23,361 bases of DNA from the NCBI GenBank assembly GCA_020724105.1, contig DYHP01000010.1:1-23361 (forward strand), given 5' to 3'. The notes beneath the pieces are model-generated. The model did not search any database and was not told where the DNA came from. It saw only the letters and a list, made by a program, of their open reading frames with translations. Every line of letters begins with the position of its first letter. The stretch's first letter is position 1. Source of the DNA: Candidatus Methylomirabilis sp. (GTDB lineage Bacteria > Patescibacteriota > Patescibacteriia > DYHP01). Position numbers and translations under genes: made by a program. Of the stretch, positions 1-7,249 are shown piece by piece.

Positions 1-344
1 TGAGCCGACATCGAGGTGCCAAACCTCCTCGTCGATGTGAACTCTTGGAGGAGATCAGCCTGTTATCCCCGGAGTAGCTTTTGTCCGTTGAGCTTCGGCC
101 CTCCTATGAGGAACCGTCGGATCACTATGTTCTGCTTTCGCAACTGCTCGACTCGTTGGTCTCGCAGTAAAGCCGGCTTTTGCCATTACACTTCGCGGTC
201 CCGTTTCCATCGGGACTAAGCCGACCTTTAGGTAAACGCCTCCGTTACTTTTTAGGAGGCATCCGCCCCAGATAAACTACCCGCCAGACACTGTCCCCAA
301 GTTTTCTTAGGTTAGAACTAACACAACGCAAGGGTGGTGTCTCA

Positions 345-372
345 TTGGCCCCCGACTGAAAGTCGGGGTCCC
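345..372 (-). repeat. Palindromic tip in 23S domain V
   Basis: CCCCGACT (350-357) and AGTCGGGG (361-368) form a perfect 8-bp hairpin with a 3-nt loop. It sits between the conserved GGTGGGA and CACCACCC strands, so it replaces or lengthens a hairpin arm near H79. The palindrome is of the same GACTnnnAGTC type as others in the gene and in intergenic DNA. Confidence 0.6.
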
Positions 373-627
373 ACCTACGCTGAACATGCGGAGCGTTAAC
401 TCAATGTCAAGTTGTAGTAAAGCTTCACGGGGTCTTTTCGTCTAGTTGTGGGTAATGAGCATCTTCACTCATCTTGCAATTTCGCCGCGTCCCTCGTTAA
501 GACAGTTCTCCGGTCGTTATGCCATTCGTGCGGGCCAGAACTCACCTGGCAAGGGATTTCGCTACCTTAGGACGGTTATAGTTACCGCCGGCGTTCATCA
601 GCGCTTCAATTCAAAGCTACACGCGCG

Positions 628-735
628 CCGCTTACGCGACGCGCACCAAAAAACCAAGAAACCAAGAAACAAATTTATTCTTCGGTTCTTTCGTTCTTCA
701 GTTTTTTAGTGCGTGCGCGCGGAAGCGACGCACGT
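628..735 (-). repeat. Microrepeat insert in 23S domain IV (H68 region)
   Basis: Between the conserved GGTTAA-type strand and the strand leading to GTAACTATAACGG, roughly 100 nt replace the short H68 tip. The centre carries CCAAGAAA repeated (about 648-670) opposite a GTTCTTTCGTTCTTC-type complementary stretch (about 680-700), so the insert should fold as a long weak hairpin capped on a GC-rich base (GCGCGC near 622 and 715). It has no start codon of note and no intron-type ORF. Confidence 0.65.
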
Positions 736-849
736 TTCACCTCTCCTCTTAACGTTCTGACACTGGCCAGGCATCAGCCCCTATACATTGCCTTGCGGCT
801 TCGCAGGGACCTGTGTTTTTGATAAACAGTCGCCAGAGATACTTTAGCT

Positions 850-874
850 GCGGTCCGACTTAAAGTCGGACAAG
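850..874 (-). repeat. GTCCGACTTAAAGTCGGAC palindrome in 23S
   Basis: A perfect palindrome at 853-871 inside the 23S gene. Its core GACTTAAAGTC is the same as that of the palindrome at 1493-1511 and of the one inside the MITE-like element at 18725-18867. Confidence 0.7.
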
Positions 875-1084
875 CCTTATCCCGAAGTTACGGCTGCTTT
901 TTTGCCGAGTTCCTTAACGAAGGGTTCTCGCGTACACCTTAGCACACTTATGCTCGCCCACCTGTGTCGGTTTGCGGTACGGACTTATCCGGGCTTAACG
1001 TCTGCTGAATTTTCTTGACACCCACGACGCTCAAATTGGCCTGATGTTTCCATCTTCCTTTCCTTATCCCCAACCGCACCTCGC

Positions 1085-1175
1085 TACGCTCGGGCGGAAA
1101 TCTGAAACACGAAGCATGAAATTCGAAACAATACTTAAATTCAAATTTCGAAATTCGGATTTCGAATTTCCGTGC
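1085..1175 (-). repeat. AT-rich microrepeat insert in 23S domain III (H58/H59 region)
   Basis: Between the AATATTCCTG strand (about 1290-1275) and CCGCAAACCGACACAGG (about 975) there is an AT-rich run built of degenerate CGAAATTCG/GAATTTCG units at 1105-1170. These units are self-complementary, and the same kind of microrepeat is seen in the gap at 17975-18000. The conserved flanks continue on both sides, so this lies within a variable helix of the rRNA and does not end the gene. Confidence 0.6.
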
Positions 1176-1490
1176 CGAATGCAATGAGGCACGGTCGGGC
1201 TAGGACGCCAATAGCCAAAAAACGCTTGAGTTTTGTAGATGCGTCAACAACAGACAAGCCCGAACAAGGTGCAGGAATATTAACCTGCTCTTCCATCGCG
1301 CGCCTCGCGACCGCGAGTCACGCTTAGGATCGACTAACCCTGGGTCGATTTGCGTTGCCCAGGAAACCTCAGGCTTGCGGTGTGGAGAGTTTTCATCTCC
1401 ATTTTTGCTACTTATGCCAACATTCTCACTTCTCTTGCCTCCACCGTCCCTGACGGGTACGACTTCGCTGGCAAGAGAAAGCTCCTCTAC

Positions 1491-1513
1491 CACTCCGACT
1501 TAAAGTCGGAGTC
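1491..1513 (-). repeat. CTCCGACTTAAAGTCGGAG palindrome in 23S
   Basis: A 19-nt perfect palindrome at 1493-1511 that is identical, base for base, to 18806-18824 in an intergenic MITE-like element. It shows the same mobile palindrome in an rRNA gene and in a dispersed repeat. Confidence 0.8.
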
Positions 1514-1594
1514 CTCGTCTTCGGTACCAAGTTTTAGCCCCGGTAAATTTTCGGCGCGAAGTAACTTGACCAGTGAGCTGTTACGCTTTCTTTA

Positions 1595-1625
<31 letters not shown>

Positions 1626-1947
1626 TTGTCACGGTCGCAACACCTCCTTTGACACTTAACTTGGATTTAGGGACCTTAGACTGAGATCTGGGCTGTTACC
1701 CTTTTGAACGATGAGGCTTAGCCCCCACCTTCTGACTGCTGTCCTAAAGCAAACTGGTATTCGGAGTTTGGTTGGGGAAAGTAGGCTCGCGCCACCTCCC
1801 CCCATTCAGTGCTCTACCCCCAGCGCTAAAGACAACGCTAGCCCTCAAGCTATTTCGAGGAGAACCAGCTATTACCCGGTTCGATTGGCATTTCACCCCT
1901 AATCACAACTCATCCCAGAGTATTGCACGGCTCACGGGTTCGGGCCT

Positions 1948-1970
1948 CCTCCCGATTTTCATCGGGATTC
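1948..1970 (-). repeat. Short palindrome in 23S (TCCCGAT/ATCGGGA)
   Basis: TCCCGAT at 1950-1956 and ATCGGGA at 1961-1967 with a 4-nt loop. It lies at a hairpin tip of the rRNA next to the conserved ATGGCCAGGG strand. A similar TCCCGAC/GTCGGGA hairpin lies at 2237-2252. Confidence 0.5.
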
Positions 1971-2019
1971 ACCCTGGCCATGATTAGATCACCGGGTTTC
2001 GGGTTTTACATGTGCTACT

Positions 2020-2165
2020 TAAACACAAATCAACACAGATAGAGGTCGCTTTCGCGACACACAAATATACACAAATCTGTGTTTATCTGTGTGTTCGCCG
2101 AAGGCGAACTTTAATCTGTGTCAATCTGTGTATAACGCGCTTTCACACTCGCTTTCGCTGCGCCT
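2020..2165 (-). repeat. CACAGAT microrepeat insert in 23S domain II
   Basis: About 145 nt inserted just before the ACCCGAAACCCGG segment. It is made of ACACAGAT/ACACAAAT units (2024-2038, 2060-2075, 2083-2093, 2114-2133) in both orientations, so long complementary halves can pair. Two GC hairpins are nested in it: GGTCGC...GCGACA (2046-2062) and TTCGCCgaaGGCGAA (2095-2109). Nothing in it codes for a homing endonuclease, so a repeat insert is a better description than an intron. Confidence 0.7.
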
Positions 2166-2717
2166 CCGTCCTTTTGGACTTAAGCATAATAACACACATA
2201 AACTCGTTGGCTCATTCTTCAATAGGAACGCCATCATCCCGACAAGTCGGGACTCTGACTCCTTGTAAGCATACGGTTTCAGATACTATTTCATCGCCCT
2301 CACCGGGCTGCTTTTCACCTTTCCCTCACGGTACTGGTTCACTATCGATCACAAAGAGTGTTTAGCCTTGGCACATAGTCGTGCCGGCTTCGCACAGGAT
2401 TTCACGTGTCCCGTGCTACTTAGGAAAGAATTCTGGATGAGACAAACATTTTTCGCGTACGGGATTATCACCCTCTATGACGGGTCGTTCCAGACCCTTC
2501 CGCTAAATGTTGGTTTTCTGACTCTTCCTTAATCTTGCAGGAGATTAAAACGAATTCCTCCGTCAACTCCCCCCACTTTATTGGACCTGCATCTTTCCGA
2601 CGTCTTTCGTGCAACTCTACAGTTACCTGCAAAGATTGCCCTCCAGACATCTTAAAAATGAGGGGTCTAGGCTGCTTCCCCTTTCGCTCGCCACTACTTA
2701 GGGAATATTTAGAAGCC

Positions 2718-2818
2718 AATTTACGCCAAGCATCCCTTGCGGGATGTCCGCCAAATAAACGCCAAAAGATGGCGTAAAATGGCGTAGTGATGGCGTTAAA
2801 ATGGCGTCTATAATTTTT
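2718..2818 (-). repeat. Tandem GGCGT insert in 23S domain I (H18 region)
   Basis: On the plus strand the unit ATGGCGTA/ATGGCGTT occurs four times in tandem (2768-2808). It is preceded by three inverted TACGCC/CGCCAA units (2723-2765) and a CATCCCttgcGGGATG hairpin (2730-2745). In the rRNA sense it splits the conserved AAAAGAAA and TCCCTAAGTAGTGGCGAGCG segments. Inverted units let the insert fold as an extended hairpin. Confidence 0.7.
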
Positions 2819-2879
2819 TTCTTTTCCTCCGCTTACTGAGATGTTTCACTTCAGCGGGTACCCTCCGTGCCTCGCTACC

Positions 2880-2995
2880 GCTCGCCACGAACTATGACTT
2901 TTGACTTTTAATCCTTGACTTTTTGACTTTGTCGTTGTCAATAGTCAATAGTCATAAGTGTCGAACGAAAGTGAGACACGGTATCGCGGTTTTAC
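2880..2995 (-). repeat. GACTTTT microrepeat insert in 23S domain I
   Basis: Between GGGGAAACC (about 3005) and the GAAACATC strand (about 2850) there is an arm of over 100 nt with repeated TGACTTTTGACTTTT (2894-2930) facing GTCAATAGTCAATAGTCAT (2937-2955). The two are partly complementary. A TCGCGGttttACCGCGA hairpin (2982-3001) sits beside it. Confidence 0.65.
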
Positions 2996-3211
2996 CGCGA
3001 CAGGTTTCCCCATTCGGAAATCCTCGGATCAAGGGTTGCTTGCCGCCTCCCCGAGGCTTATCGCAGGCTGCTACGTCCTTCATCGGCTCTTTGTGTCTAG
3101 GCATTCACCGTATGCCCTTTTGTGTGCTTTTCTTAAAATCGCCTTGCGACGATTTCAAGAAACGGTTTACTCCATTATTTAGAAATCTTTATTTATTAGC
3201 TAGATGCTCGT

Positions 3212-3222
3212 TGTTAAAGAAC
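3212..3222 (-). promoter_or_regulatory. boxA-like antitermination site in the 23S leader
   Basis: The minus strand reads GTTCTTTAACA, matching 10 to 11 positions of the bacterial rRNA boxA core (TGCTCTTTAACA). It lies about 80 nt upstream of the 23S 5' end, where a NusB/S10-dependent antitermination signal is expected. The call depends on that match and the position. Confidence 0.6.
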
Positions 3223-3227
3223 GGGAT

Positions 3228-3366
3228 GCGAATTACGAATTTCACCCGCCCAGGTTTTTTGACAGCGGAACAGATTTTCAGTGGTTTGTCTCTTGCTGCC
3301 AATAGCGCGAAAACCTTTCAATAAATTGTTGTCAAAAAATCTGGGCGGGCAAGCGAATATACGAAT
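3228..3366. repeat. Imperfect inverted repeat in the 23S leader
   Basis: CACCCGCCCAGGTTTTTTGACA (about 3243-3263, with an AATTACGAATTT flank) is matched in inverse by TTGTCAAAAAATCTGGGCGGG (about 3330-3350, with an ATACGAATT flank). The arms are roughly 35-38 nt with few mismatches and a loop of about 65 nt. Since both arms lie upstream of 23S, this is not the usual stem that brackets mature 23S. It could be a processing hairpin in the leader or another dispersed element. Confidence 0.6.
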
Positions 3367-3408
3367 TGTCGTATCCTCGTGCAGGTTCGTAATTTCATCT
3401 GATTTTTA

Positions 3409-3436
3409 AAATCGCTTGGTGTGCACCAAGCGATTT
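3409..3436. repeat. Perfect 13-bp palindrome upstream of 23S
   Basis: AAATCGCTTGGTG (3409-3421) and CACCAAGCGATTT (3424-3436) are perfect inverted copies around a 2-nt centre. On the minus strand it lies between the promoter and boxA, in the transcribed leader. A short T-run follows on the minus side (TTTTAAAAAT), too weak for a convincing terminator. Confidence 0.65.
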
Positions 3437-3537
3437 GGATAGCGCAAGAAATAATCCAAATACTATCAACTGCTTGGTGTTGTAATAATAAATTTATTTA
3501 GATTTTGTATCATAATACTCTGAATACTCTGATTTAT

Positions 3538-3567
3538 ATATTACCACGCCTCTCCGAATGTTGTCAA
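3538..3567 (-). promoter_or_regulatory. Probable rRNA promoter
   Basis: On the minus strand a perfect -35 TTGACA (3567-3562) is followed after 18 nt by TAATAT (3543-3538) preceded by TGG, an extended -10 arrangement. It points at the 23S gene, about 400 nt upstream of its 5' end, and is the best match in the leader. Confidence 0.5.
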
Positions 3568-3662
3568 GGGGATGTATAAGGCCACTGGACTGACCCCCAT
3601 TAAACCCTTAGAAAGTCTAATATGTATCTGGCCTTGTGCAGTCCTTGATTTTGTAAACCCAA

Positions 3663-3734
3663 AGCGGGTGAGCGGAATCGAACCGCCGTATTTTGCTTGG
3701 CAAGCAAACGCACTAACCATTATGCTACACCCGC
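3663..3734 (-). tRNA. tRNA-Gly(GCC)
   Basis: The reverse complement folds as a standard cloverleaf. Acceptor GCGGGTG/CACCCGC, D-arm GCATAATGGTTAGTGC, anticodon arm TTTGC-TTGCCAA-GCAAA with anticodon GCC, T-arm GGCGG-TTCGATT-CCGCT, discriminator U. No CCA is encoded (the next bases are TTT), so CCA addition is required. It lies 38 nt downstream of gdhA and about 95 nt upstream of the rRNA promoter. Confidence 0.95.
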
Positions 3735-3772
3735 CCATAATTTATTTCTTGTTTTATTCATCCTTACGGGCA

Positions 3773-5110
3773 TCAATCCCAACGGAATAGTAAATAAGAT
3801 TCTTCTAATCTCTTTAATGCTAAAAAGTACGCCGCTTCACGACAAGTTAAATTTTCGGAGCAGAGCGGCTTCCTGCGTGGAGCCTCCGGCTCGGAGGGAG
3901 ACCCCGACCTTGCGTCGGGGCGCGCAATCTCCCAAACCTTGTTAAAAGCATCTGTTATTTTCTCTTTCAGTTTATCATTAACTTCTTTTTCTGTCCAGCG
4001 CTCATTATGGATGTTTTGATACCACTCAAAATACGACACCGTCACGCCGCCGGCGTTCGCCAAAACGTCAGGCGCGACATGGATGCCGCGATTTTTCAAA
4101 ATTCCGTCGGCTTCCGGCGTTACCGGACCGTTGGCCAATTCCAAAATGACTTTCGCCTTAATCTTATTTGCGTTTTCTTCGGTGATTTGATTCTCGAGCG
4201 CCGCGGGAATTAAAACGTCACAATCAAGTTCTAAAAGCTCGGCGTTGGTAATATTTTCGGTTTTGGAAAAACCAACGACACTACCGCTCTGTTGTTTATA
4301 CTTAACCAAATCCTCAACATTCAATTTCGGGATTCGGGATTCGGGATTGGAAATTGCTAAGATTCCTCCTTTTGAATCCGACACGGCAATAACTTGATAC
4401 CCCGCTTTGTCGCACAACTTGGCTATTTGCTGTCCGGCATTGCCGAATCCTTGAATGGCAACCGAGACTAAGTCTCGTTTACGAGACTTAGTCTCGGTTG
4501 TCTCGGTTAATTTTTTAATCAAGTTCTCCAAAACGCAAAATCCGCCCGCTCCAGTCGCGCCGCCCCTGCCCAAACTTCCGCCTTTTTCAACCGGTTTGCC
4601 GGTCACAACGGCCGGCGAATCTTTGCCGACCAATTTTGAATACTCGTCGGCAATCCAATCCATAATTTCAGGCGTTGTATTGACGTCGGGCGCCGGAATG
4701 TCCTTTTCCGGCCCGATTGATTTATGAATCGCCCGAACAAAAGCGCGGGTCAAGTTTTCCAATTCTTTTTTGGATAATTCTTTGGGGTTGACTAAAACCC
4801 CGCCCTTGCCGCCGCCGAAAGGAATATCAAGCACGGCGCATTTTATGGTCATCCAAAAGGCCAGAGATTTTACTTCATCTAAATCAACATTCTGGTGGTA
4901 CCTTATTCCGCCCTTATAAGGTCCGCGCCAGTTGTTGTGCTGAACGCGGTAACCGTGAAAAATTCTTATTTTGCCATCATCCATTTTTACCGGAAAAACA
5001 ACATCAATAATATTTTTCGGCTCTGACAGGGCGTCTAAAACTTTTTTGTCAGTTTCCGCCATTTTGCCGATGCGGTATAAATTTTTAATTATTGATTCGT
5101 ATGTGTTCAT
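3773..5110 (-). CDS. gdhA: Glutamate dehydrogenase (Glu/Leu/Phe/Val family) with three in-frame repeat patches
   Basis: Interconverts glutamate and 2-oxoglutarate plus ammonia with NAD(P); cytoplasmic, linking nitrogen to carbon metabolism. Seen: substrate-binding motifs GPYKGGIRYH (about 63-72) and PFGGGKGG (97-104), KDIPAPDVNT (136-145), a nucleotide-binding fold starting VAIQGFGNAG (217-226), and a C-terminal helix REAAYFLALKRLEE. The start at 5110 gives the usual MNTYESIIKNL beginning; there is no clear Shine-Dalgarno. Three stretches look foreign: residues about 201-214 (coded by a perfect 17-bp palindrome), about 253-261 (coded by repeated GGGATTC) and about 398-423 (two palindromes). 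All keep the frame and avoid the recognisable active-site motifs, so the enzyme may work. 445 aa is longer than the usual 410-420 by about the size of these patches. Stop is TGA. Confidence 0.95.
   Translation of the reverse strand: MNTYESIIKNLYRIGKMAETDKKVLDALSEPKNIIDVVFPVKMDDGKIRIFHGYRVQHNNWRGPYKGGIRYHQNVDLDEVKSLAFWMTIKCAVLDIPFGGGKGGVLVNPKELSKKELENLTRAFVRAIHKSIGPEKDIPAPDVNTTPEIMDWIADEYSKLVGKDSPAVVTGKPVEKGGSLGRGGATGAGGFCVLENLIKKLTETTETKSRKRDLVSVAIQGFGNAGQQIAKLCDKAGYQVIAVSDSKGGILAISNPESRIPKLNVEDLVKYKQQSGSVVGFSKTENITNAELLELDCDVLIPAALENQITEENANKIKAKVILELANGPVTPEADGILKNRGIHVAPDVLANAGGVTVSYFEWYQNIHNERWTEKEVNDKLKEKITDAFNKVWEIARPDARSGSPSEPEAPRRKPLCSENLTCREAAYFLALKRLEESYLLFRWD
3877..3935 (-). repeat. 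In-frame palindromic insert near the gdhA 3' end
   Basis: CCTCCG/CGGAGG (3883-3888, 3892-3897) and CCCCGAC/GTCGGGG (3902-3908, 3914-3920) are two neighbouring hairpins. They encode a Pro/Ser/Arg-rich stretch between KVWEIA and REAAYFLALKR, where family members have only a short turn. Confidence 0.7.
4327..4350 (-). repeat. GGGATTC microrepeat inside gdhA
   Basis: CGGGATT occurs three times in tandem (4328-4348). It encodes NPESRIPK between the strand VIAVSDSKGGI and the following helix NVEDLVKYK, a loop that is shorter in related enzymes. Related AT-rich microrepeats are common in the gaps of this window. Confidence 0.55.
4461..4498 (-). repeat. Perfect 17-bp palindrome inside gdhA
   Basis: ACCGAGACTAAGTCTCG (4461-4477), loop TTTA, then CGAGACTTAGTCTCGGT (4482-4498), with no mismatch. 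It encodes TETKSRKRDLVS, directly before the VAIQGFGNAG nucleotide-binding strand. A hairpin this strong in the mRNA and in frame suggests a transposed palindromic element. Confidence 0.85.
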
Positions 5111-5159
5111 AAATTAAACCCAAATCTTTTGAGAAATTGGCTGTAAGGAAATTAGAAAT

Positions 5160-5227
5160 TGGTTATAGAAAATAGATATTAGAAATTAGATATTTGCCAA
5201 TTTCCATTACTAATTTCTATTTTCTAT
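5160..5227. repeat. AT-rich microrepeat with inverted arms between the LTD gene and gdhA
   Basis: TATAGAAAATAGATATTAGAAATTAG (from about 5164) is mirrored by CTAATTTCTATTTTCTATA (about 5209-5227). The far arm runs over the stop of the LTD gene and encodes its last residues (GCIENRN). It could fold as an AU hairpin at the 3' end of that mRNA, but it has no T-run typical of a terminator. Confidence 0.55.
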
Positions 5228-6709
5228 ACAACCATTTTCTTTTTTGGGCTTACTGATTTTTCTTCTGAAAATGATTAATCCGACTAAAAACATAATTGGC
5301 ATTCCAACAAATAAATAATCTTTGACTCCGAATCCTTTTTTCGCTTCTTTAGAATTTGTTGTTTCCGAAGCCACGGCTGCGCTTGCGTCTGATTTTTCCA
5401 AAATCTTTATATCATCAATGCTTCTCGGCAACAAGCGGTATTCCTTATTATATTGGCTGACAATGCCGGTGATTTCCACTTGGTCGCCGGGTTTTACCAA
5501 ATCGGCCGGAATGTTTGCGCCCCCTTTTAACAAAATTTTGACCTCCTTGTCGCCGTCGGCTAAATACCACGAGTCCTTTTTAACTTCAATTATTTCCCCG
5601 CCGATTTTTACAAGCGAGCCCTCCATTGATTCGCCGATTTCTCTTGCCGCAATTTCGCGCGGCGCGGGCGCTTCGCCGCGTGAAACCAATTTTATGGAAT
5701 CCCTGCTTGCTAATTTGATTCTCTTTTCGCCGTAGGCCTCGCTTAACGCGCCGTTAATTTCAATTACGTCGCCGACTTTCAAATCCAGAAAATCTTTTTT
5801 AAACATATAAACCTGAATACCCGAACCTGAAAGATAGAAAATCTGACTTCCCAAAACTCCGGGCGGGACGGAAACAACGCCGCGGACCGTCACTTTGGAA
5901 TCGTTTTTTAATTTTTTGATTTCGGTAATCGGCGATGGTGTTGCTAAATTGGCCGCCAAAACGCTTTCACCCTGCGCCGATGCGGTTTTAACAACGTCAT
6001 TTCGACCGACCGCTGCCGCAGGCGGCGGAAGCGGAGAAATCACATCCGCCTCTTGACTCGTCTGAGATTCCTCGACTCGTTCCTCGCTCGGAATGACAGC
6101 GGGAGTTTGCTCCTCGGGAACGACCACAACTTCAGCGCCAGCGGAATCAGCGGGCTCCGTTGGTTCAACGGCCGGCGCAGCCTCTTCACTCGCCTGCGAG
6201 TGAGGGGCTTCGCTCACTCCGTTCGCTTCGTCTTCCTTAATAGGTTGAGAAACAGTGCTTGTTCCCGTCTCATGTAACACCACAAGTCCGGGACTTTCCG
6301 TCCAATGTTCTTCCGTTAAAACATTTCCTTCGGCGTTTAAAAATCTGATGCCGCCAGCCGTATCGGACAAACCCCATCTTGCCGTATGCCGATAAATTTC
6401 TCCATTGCCGCCATAATCTTTTGAAGCGATTATAAAAATTTGATTCGGGCCAACGGTTAAACTCGGCAATCCGTCCGTCCCTGTCCGATTAGTCCAATTC
6501 CCTCCGCTTGAACCCTGGCTCTGTAATCTATAACCCAATAAATTTATCGTCTGTCCGGTGTTGTTTTGAATTTTCACAAACTCGTCGTAAGCCCCGCCCG
6601 CGCCCGTGGTCTGAACTCCTAAAATCAAAAAACTGGACGCAAGACCAATCTGTCCATAGAAAAAACTTGCTATTAAAAAGGCGGCAATAAAATAATTCCG
6701 ACATTTCAT
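5210..6709 (-). CDS. Secreted/anchored lamin-tail-domain protein with two OB-like domains
   Basis: A 499-aa envelope protein of unknown exact role. Seen: an N-terminal signal peptide (about 1-25, hydrophobic AAFLIASFFYG); a lamin-tail (LTD)-type beta-sandwich (about 26-130, with DEFVKIQNNTGQTINLLGYRL and GPNQIFIIAS); a Glu/Pro/Ala-rich linker (about 135-260); two repeated small beta-barrels of OB type (about 265-345 VTVRGVVSVPPG...VGDVIEINGAL, and about 350-430 ...PGDQVEITGIVSQYNKEYRL); and a C-terminal membrane helix (about 466-483) followed by RRK, as in a sortase-less anchor. LTD plus OB modules are known in extracellular nucleases and surface proteins of small bacteria; no nuclease motif is seen. 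The linker DNA contains a CACTCG/CGAGTG palindrome (about 6188-6203), and the final residues come from an AT microrepeat. The ribosome-binding site is weak. Confidence 0.75.
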   Translation of the reverse strand: MKCRNYFIAAFLIASFFYGQIGLASSFLILGVQTTGAGGAYDEFVKIQNNTGQTINLLGYRLQSQGSSGGNWTNRTGTDGLPSLTVGPNQIFIIASKDYGGNGEIYRHTARWGLSDTAGGIRFLNAEGNVLTEEHWTESPGLVVLHETGTSTVSQPIKEDEANGVSEAPHSQASEEAAPAVEPTEPADSAGAEVVVVPEEQTPAVIPSEERVEESQTSQEADVISPLPPPAAAVGRNDVVKTASAQGESVLAANLATPSPITEIKKLKNDSKVTVRGVVSVPPGVLGSQIFYLSGSGIQVYMFKKDFLDLKVGDVIEINGALSEAYGEKRIKLASRDSIKLVSRGEAPAPREIAAREIGESMEGSLVKIGGEIIEVKKDSWYLADGDKEVKILLKGGANIPADLVKPGDQVEITGIVSQYNKEYRLLPRSIDDIKILEKSDASAAVASETTNSKEAKKGFGVKDYLFVGMPIMFLVGLIIFRRKISKPKKENGCIENRN

Positions 6710-6778
6710 ATTTTCCGCGTCCGTTTACGAACCCACAAAAACCCCCACAAAAACTACGAAATTTATTTTTTATTTTTA

Positions 6779-6864
6779 TGGTGCCGGGGGAGAGATTTGA
6801 ACTCTCACGAGCTTGCGCTCACAGCGCCCTAAACGCTGCATGTCTGCCATTTCATCACCCCGGC
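6779..6864 (-). tRNA. tRNA-Leu(UAG)
   Basis: Reverse complement: acceptor GCCGGGG/CCCCGGC, D-arm with ATGAAATGGCAGACAT, anticodon stem-loop GCAGCGTTTAGGGCGCTG with anticodon TAG, a long class II variable arm (TGAGCGCAAGCTCG), T-arm GAGAG-TTCAAAT-CTCTC, discriminator A, and an encoded CCA (6781-6779). The long variable arm and A73 fit leucine. Confidence 0.95.
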
Positions 6865-6872
6865 GCCAAGTG

Positions 6873-6951
6873 TGGACACGGCGGGACTTGCACCCGCTTA
6901 ACCAGGTACCAACGCTGGTATGCTGACTTTATGCATCACGGGCCCGGATCC
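6873..6951 (-). other. tRNA-like element upstream of tRNA-Leu (possible degenerate tRNA)
   Basis: On the minus strand there is a good T-arm (GCGGG-TGCAAGT-CCCGC), a possible anticodon arm ACCAG-CGTTGGTAC-CTGGT, an ATGC/GCAT D-like arm and acceptor-like GGATCCG/CGTGTCC with one mismatch and one G-U pair. The D-arm/anticodon part resembles the neighbouring tRNA-Leu (GTGATG...CAGC GTT). The anticodon loop is 9 nt, or 7 nt with a C-C pair, so the anticodon could be GGT (Thr) or TGG (Pro). The stretch between acceptor and D-arm is too long and the T-loop has G55. No CCA. It may be a decayed tRNA or a structured leader element. Confidence 0.4.
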
Positions 6952-7000
6952 ACGTTATCATTTTAAAACAAAAAAGGCCCCTTTACAAGGAACTCTTCTT

Positions 7001-7044
7001 GTGGTACCTAGTGGTGGCTCGTAATGCACAAGTCACACCAGCGT
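7001..7044 (+). repeat. Inverted partial copy of the tRNA-like element
   Basis: Read on the plus strand, this stretch follows the first half of the tRNA-like element read on the minus strand: GTGGTACC, GGCTCGTAATGCACAAGTC and ACACCAGCGT correspond to GTGGATCC, GGCCCGTGATGCATAAAGTC and ATACCAGCGT. ACGCTGGT (6912-6919) and ACCAGCGT (7037-7044) pair perfectly, so one transcript could form a hairpin of about 130 nt. Confidence 0.55.
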
Positions 7045-7098
7045 CTATGATAAGAATATCACAAAGTATATCACATCTTTACAAATTTTATCAAGCGC

Positions 7099-7127
7099 TT
7101 GACAATCGGGGCAAGATGTGTTTAAAT
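7099..7127 (+). promoter_or_regulatory. Probable sigma-70-type promoter for the 7250 gene
   Basis: TTGACA (7099-7104), 17-nt spacer, TTAAAT (7122-7127, 4 of 6 to TATAAT). It lies about 120 nt upstream of the 7250 start codon. The leader between contains repeated CTGATT/ATCAGCG units (7175-7235). Confidence 0.45.
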
Positions 7128-7249
7128 TAAAACAGTGGAAAGGGGCACCTTAAAAAGCAAAAGCCCACTGATTTCAGAAAACTGATTATACTGATAAATT
7201 CGTATCAGCGTTATCAGCGAGGAAGAAATCAGCGGACGGGAGAGGAGAA

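Noticed and set aside
2020..2165. Group I or II intron, or homing endonuclease, in 23S
   Set aside because: No endonuclease ORF and no recognisable intron core; the insert is made of short repeated units with complementary halves.
2718..2818. CRISPR array (regular ATGGCGT units)
   Set aside because: Units are about 8-11 nt in tandem with no spacers of uniform length, inside an rRNA gene, and no cas gene is present.
6778..6966. A 62-codon plus-strand frame over tRNA-Leu
   Set aside because: It is the antisense of tRNA-Leu and the tRNA-like element.
6865..7060. tmRNA (ssrA)
   Set aside because: A T-arm like that of tmRNA is present, but there is no tag reading frame, no 5' GGGGCTG-type end and no CCA.
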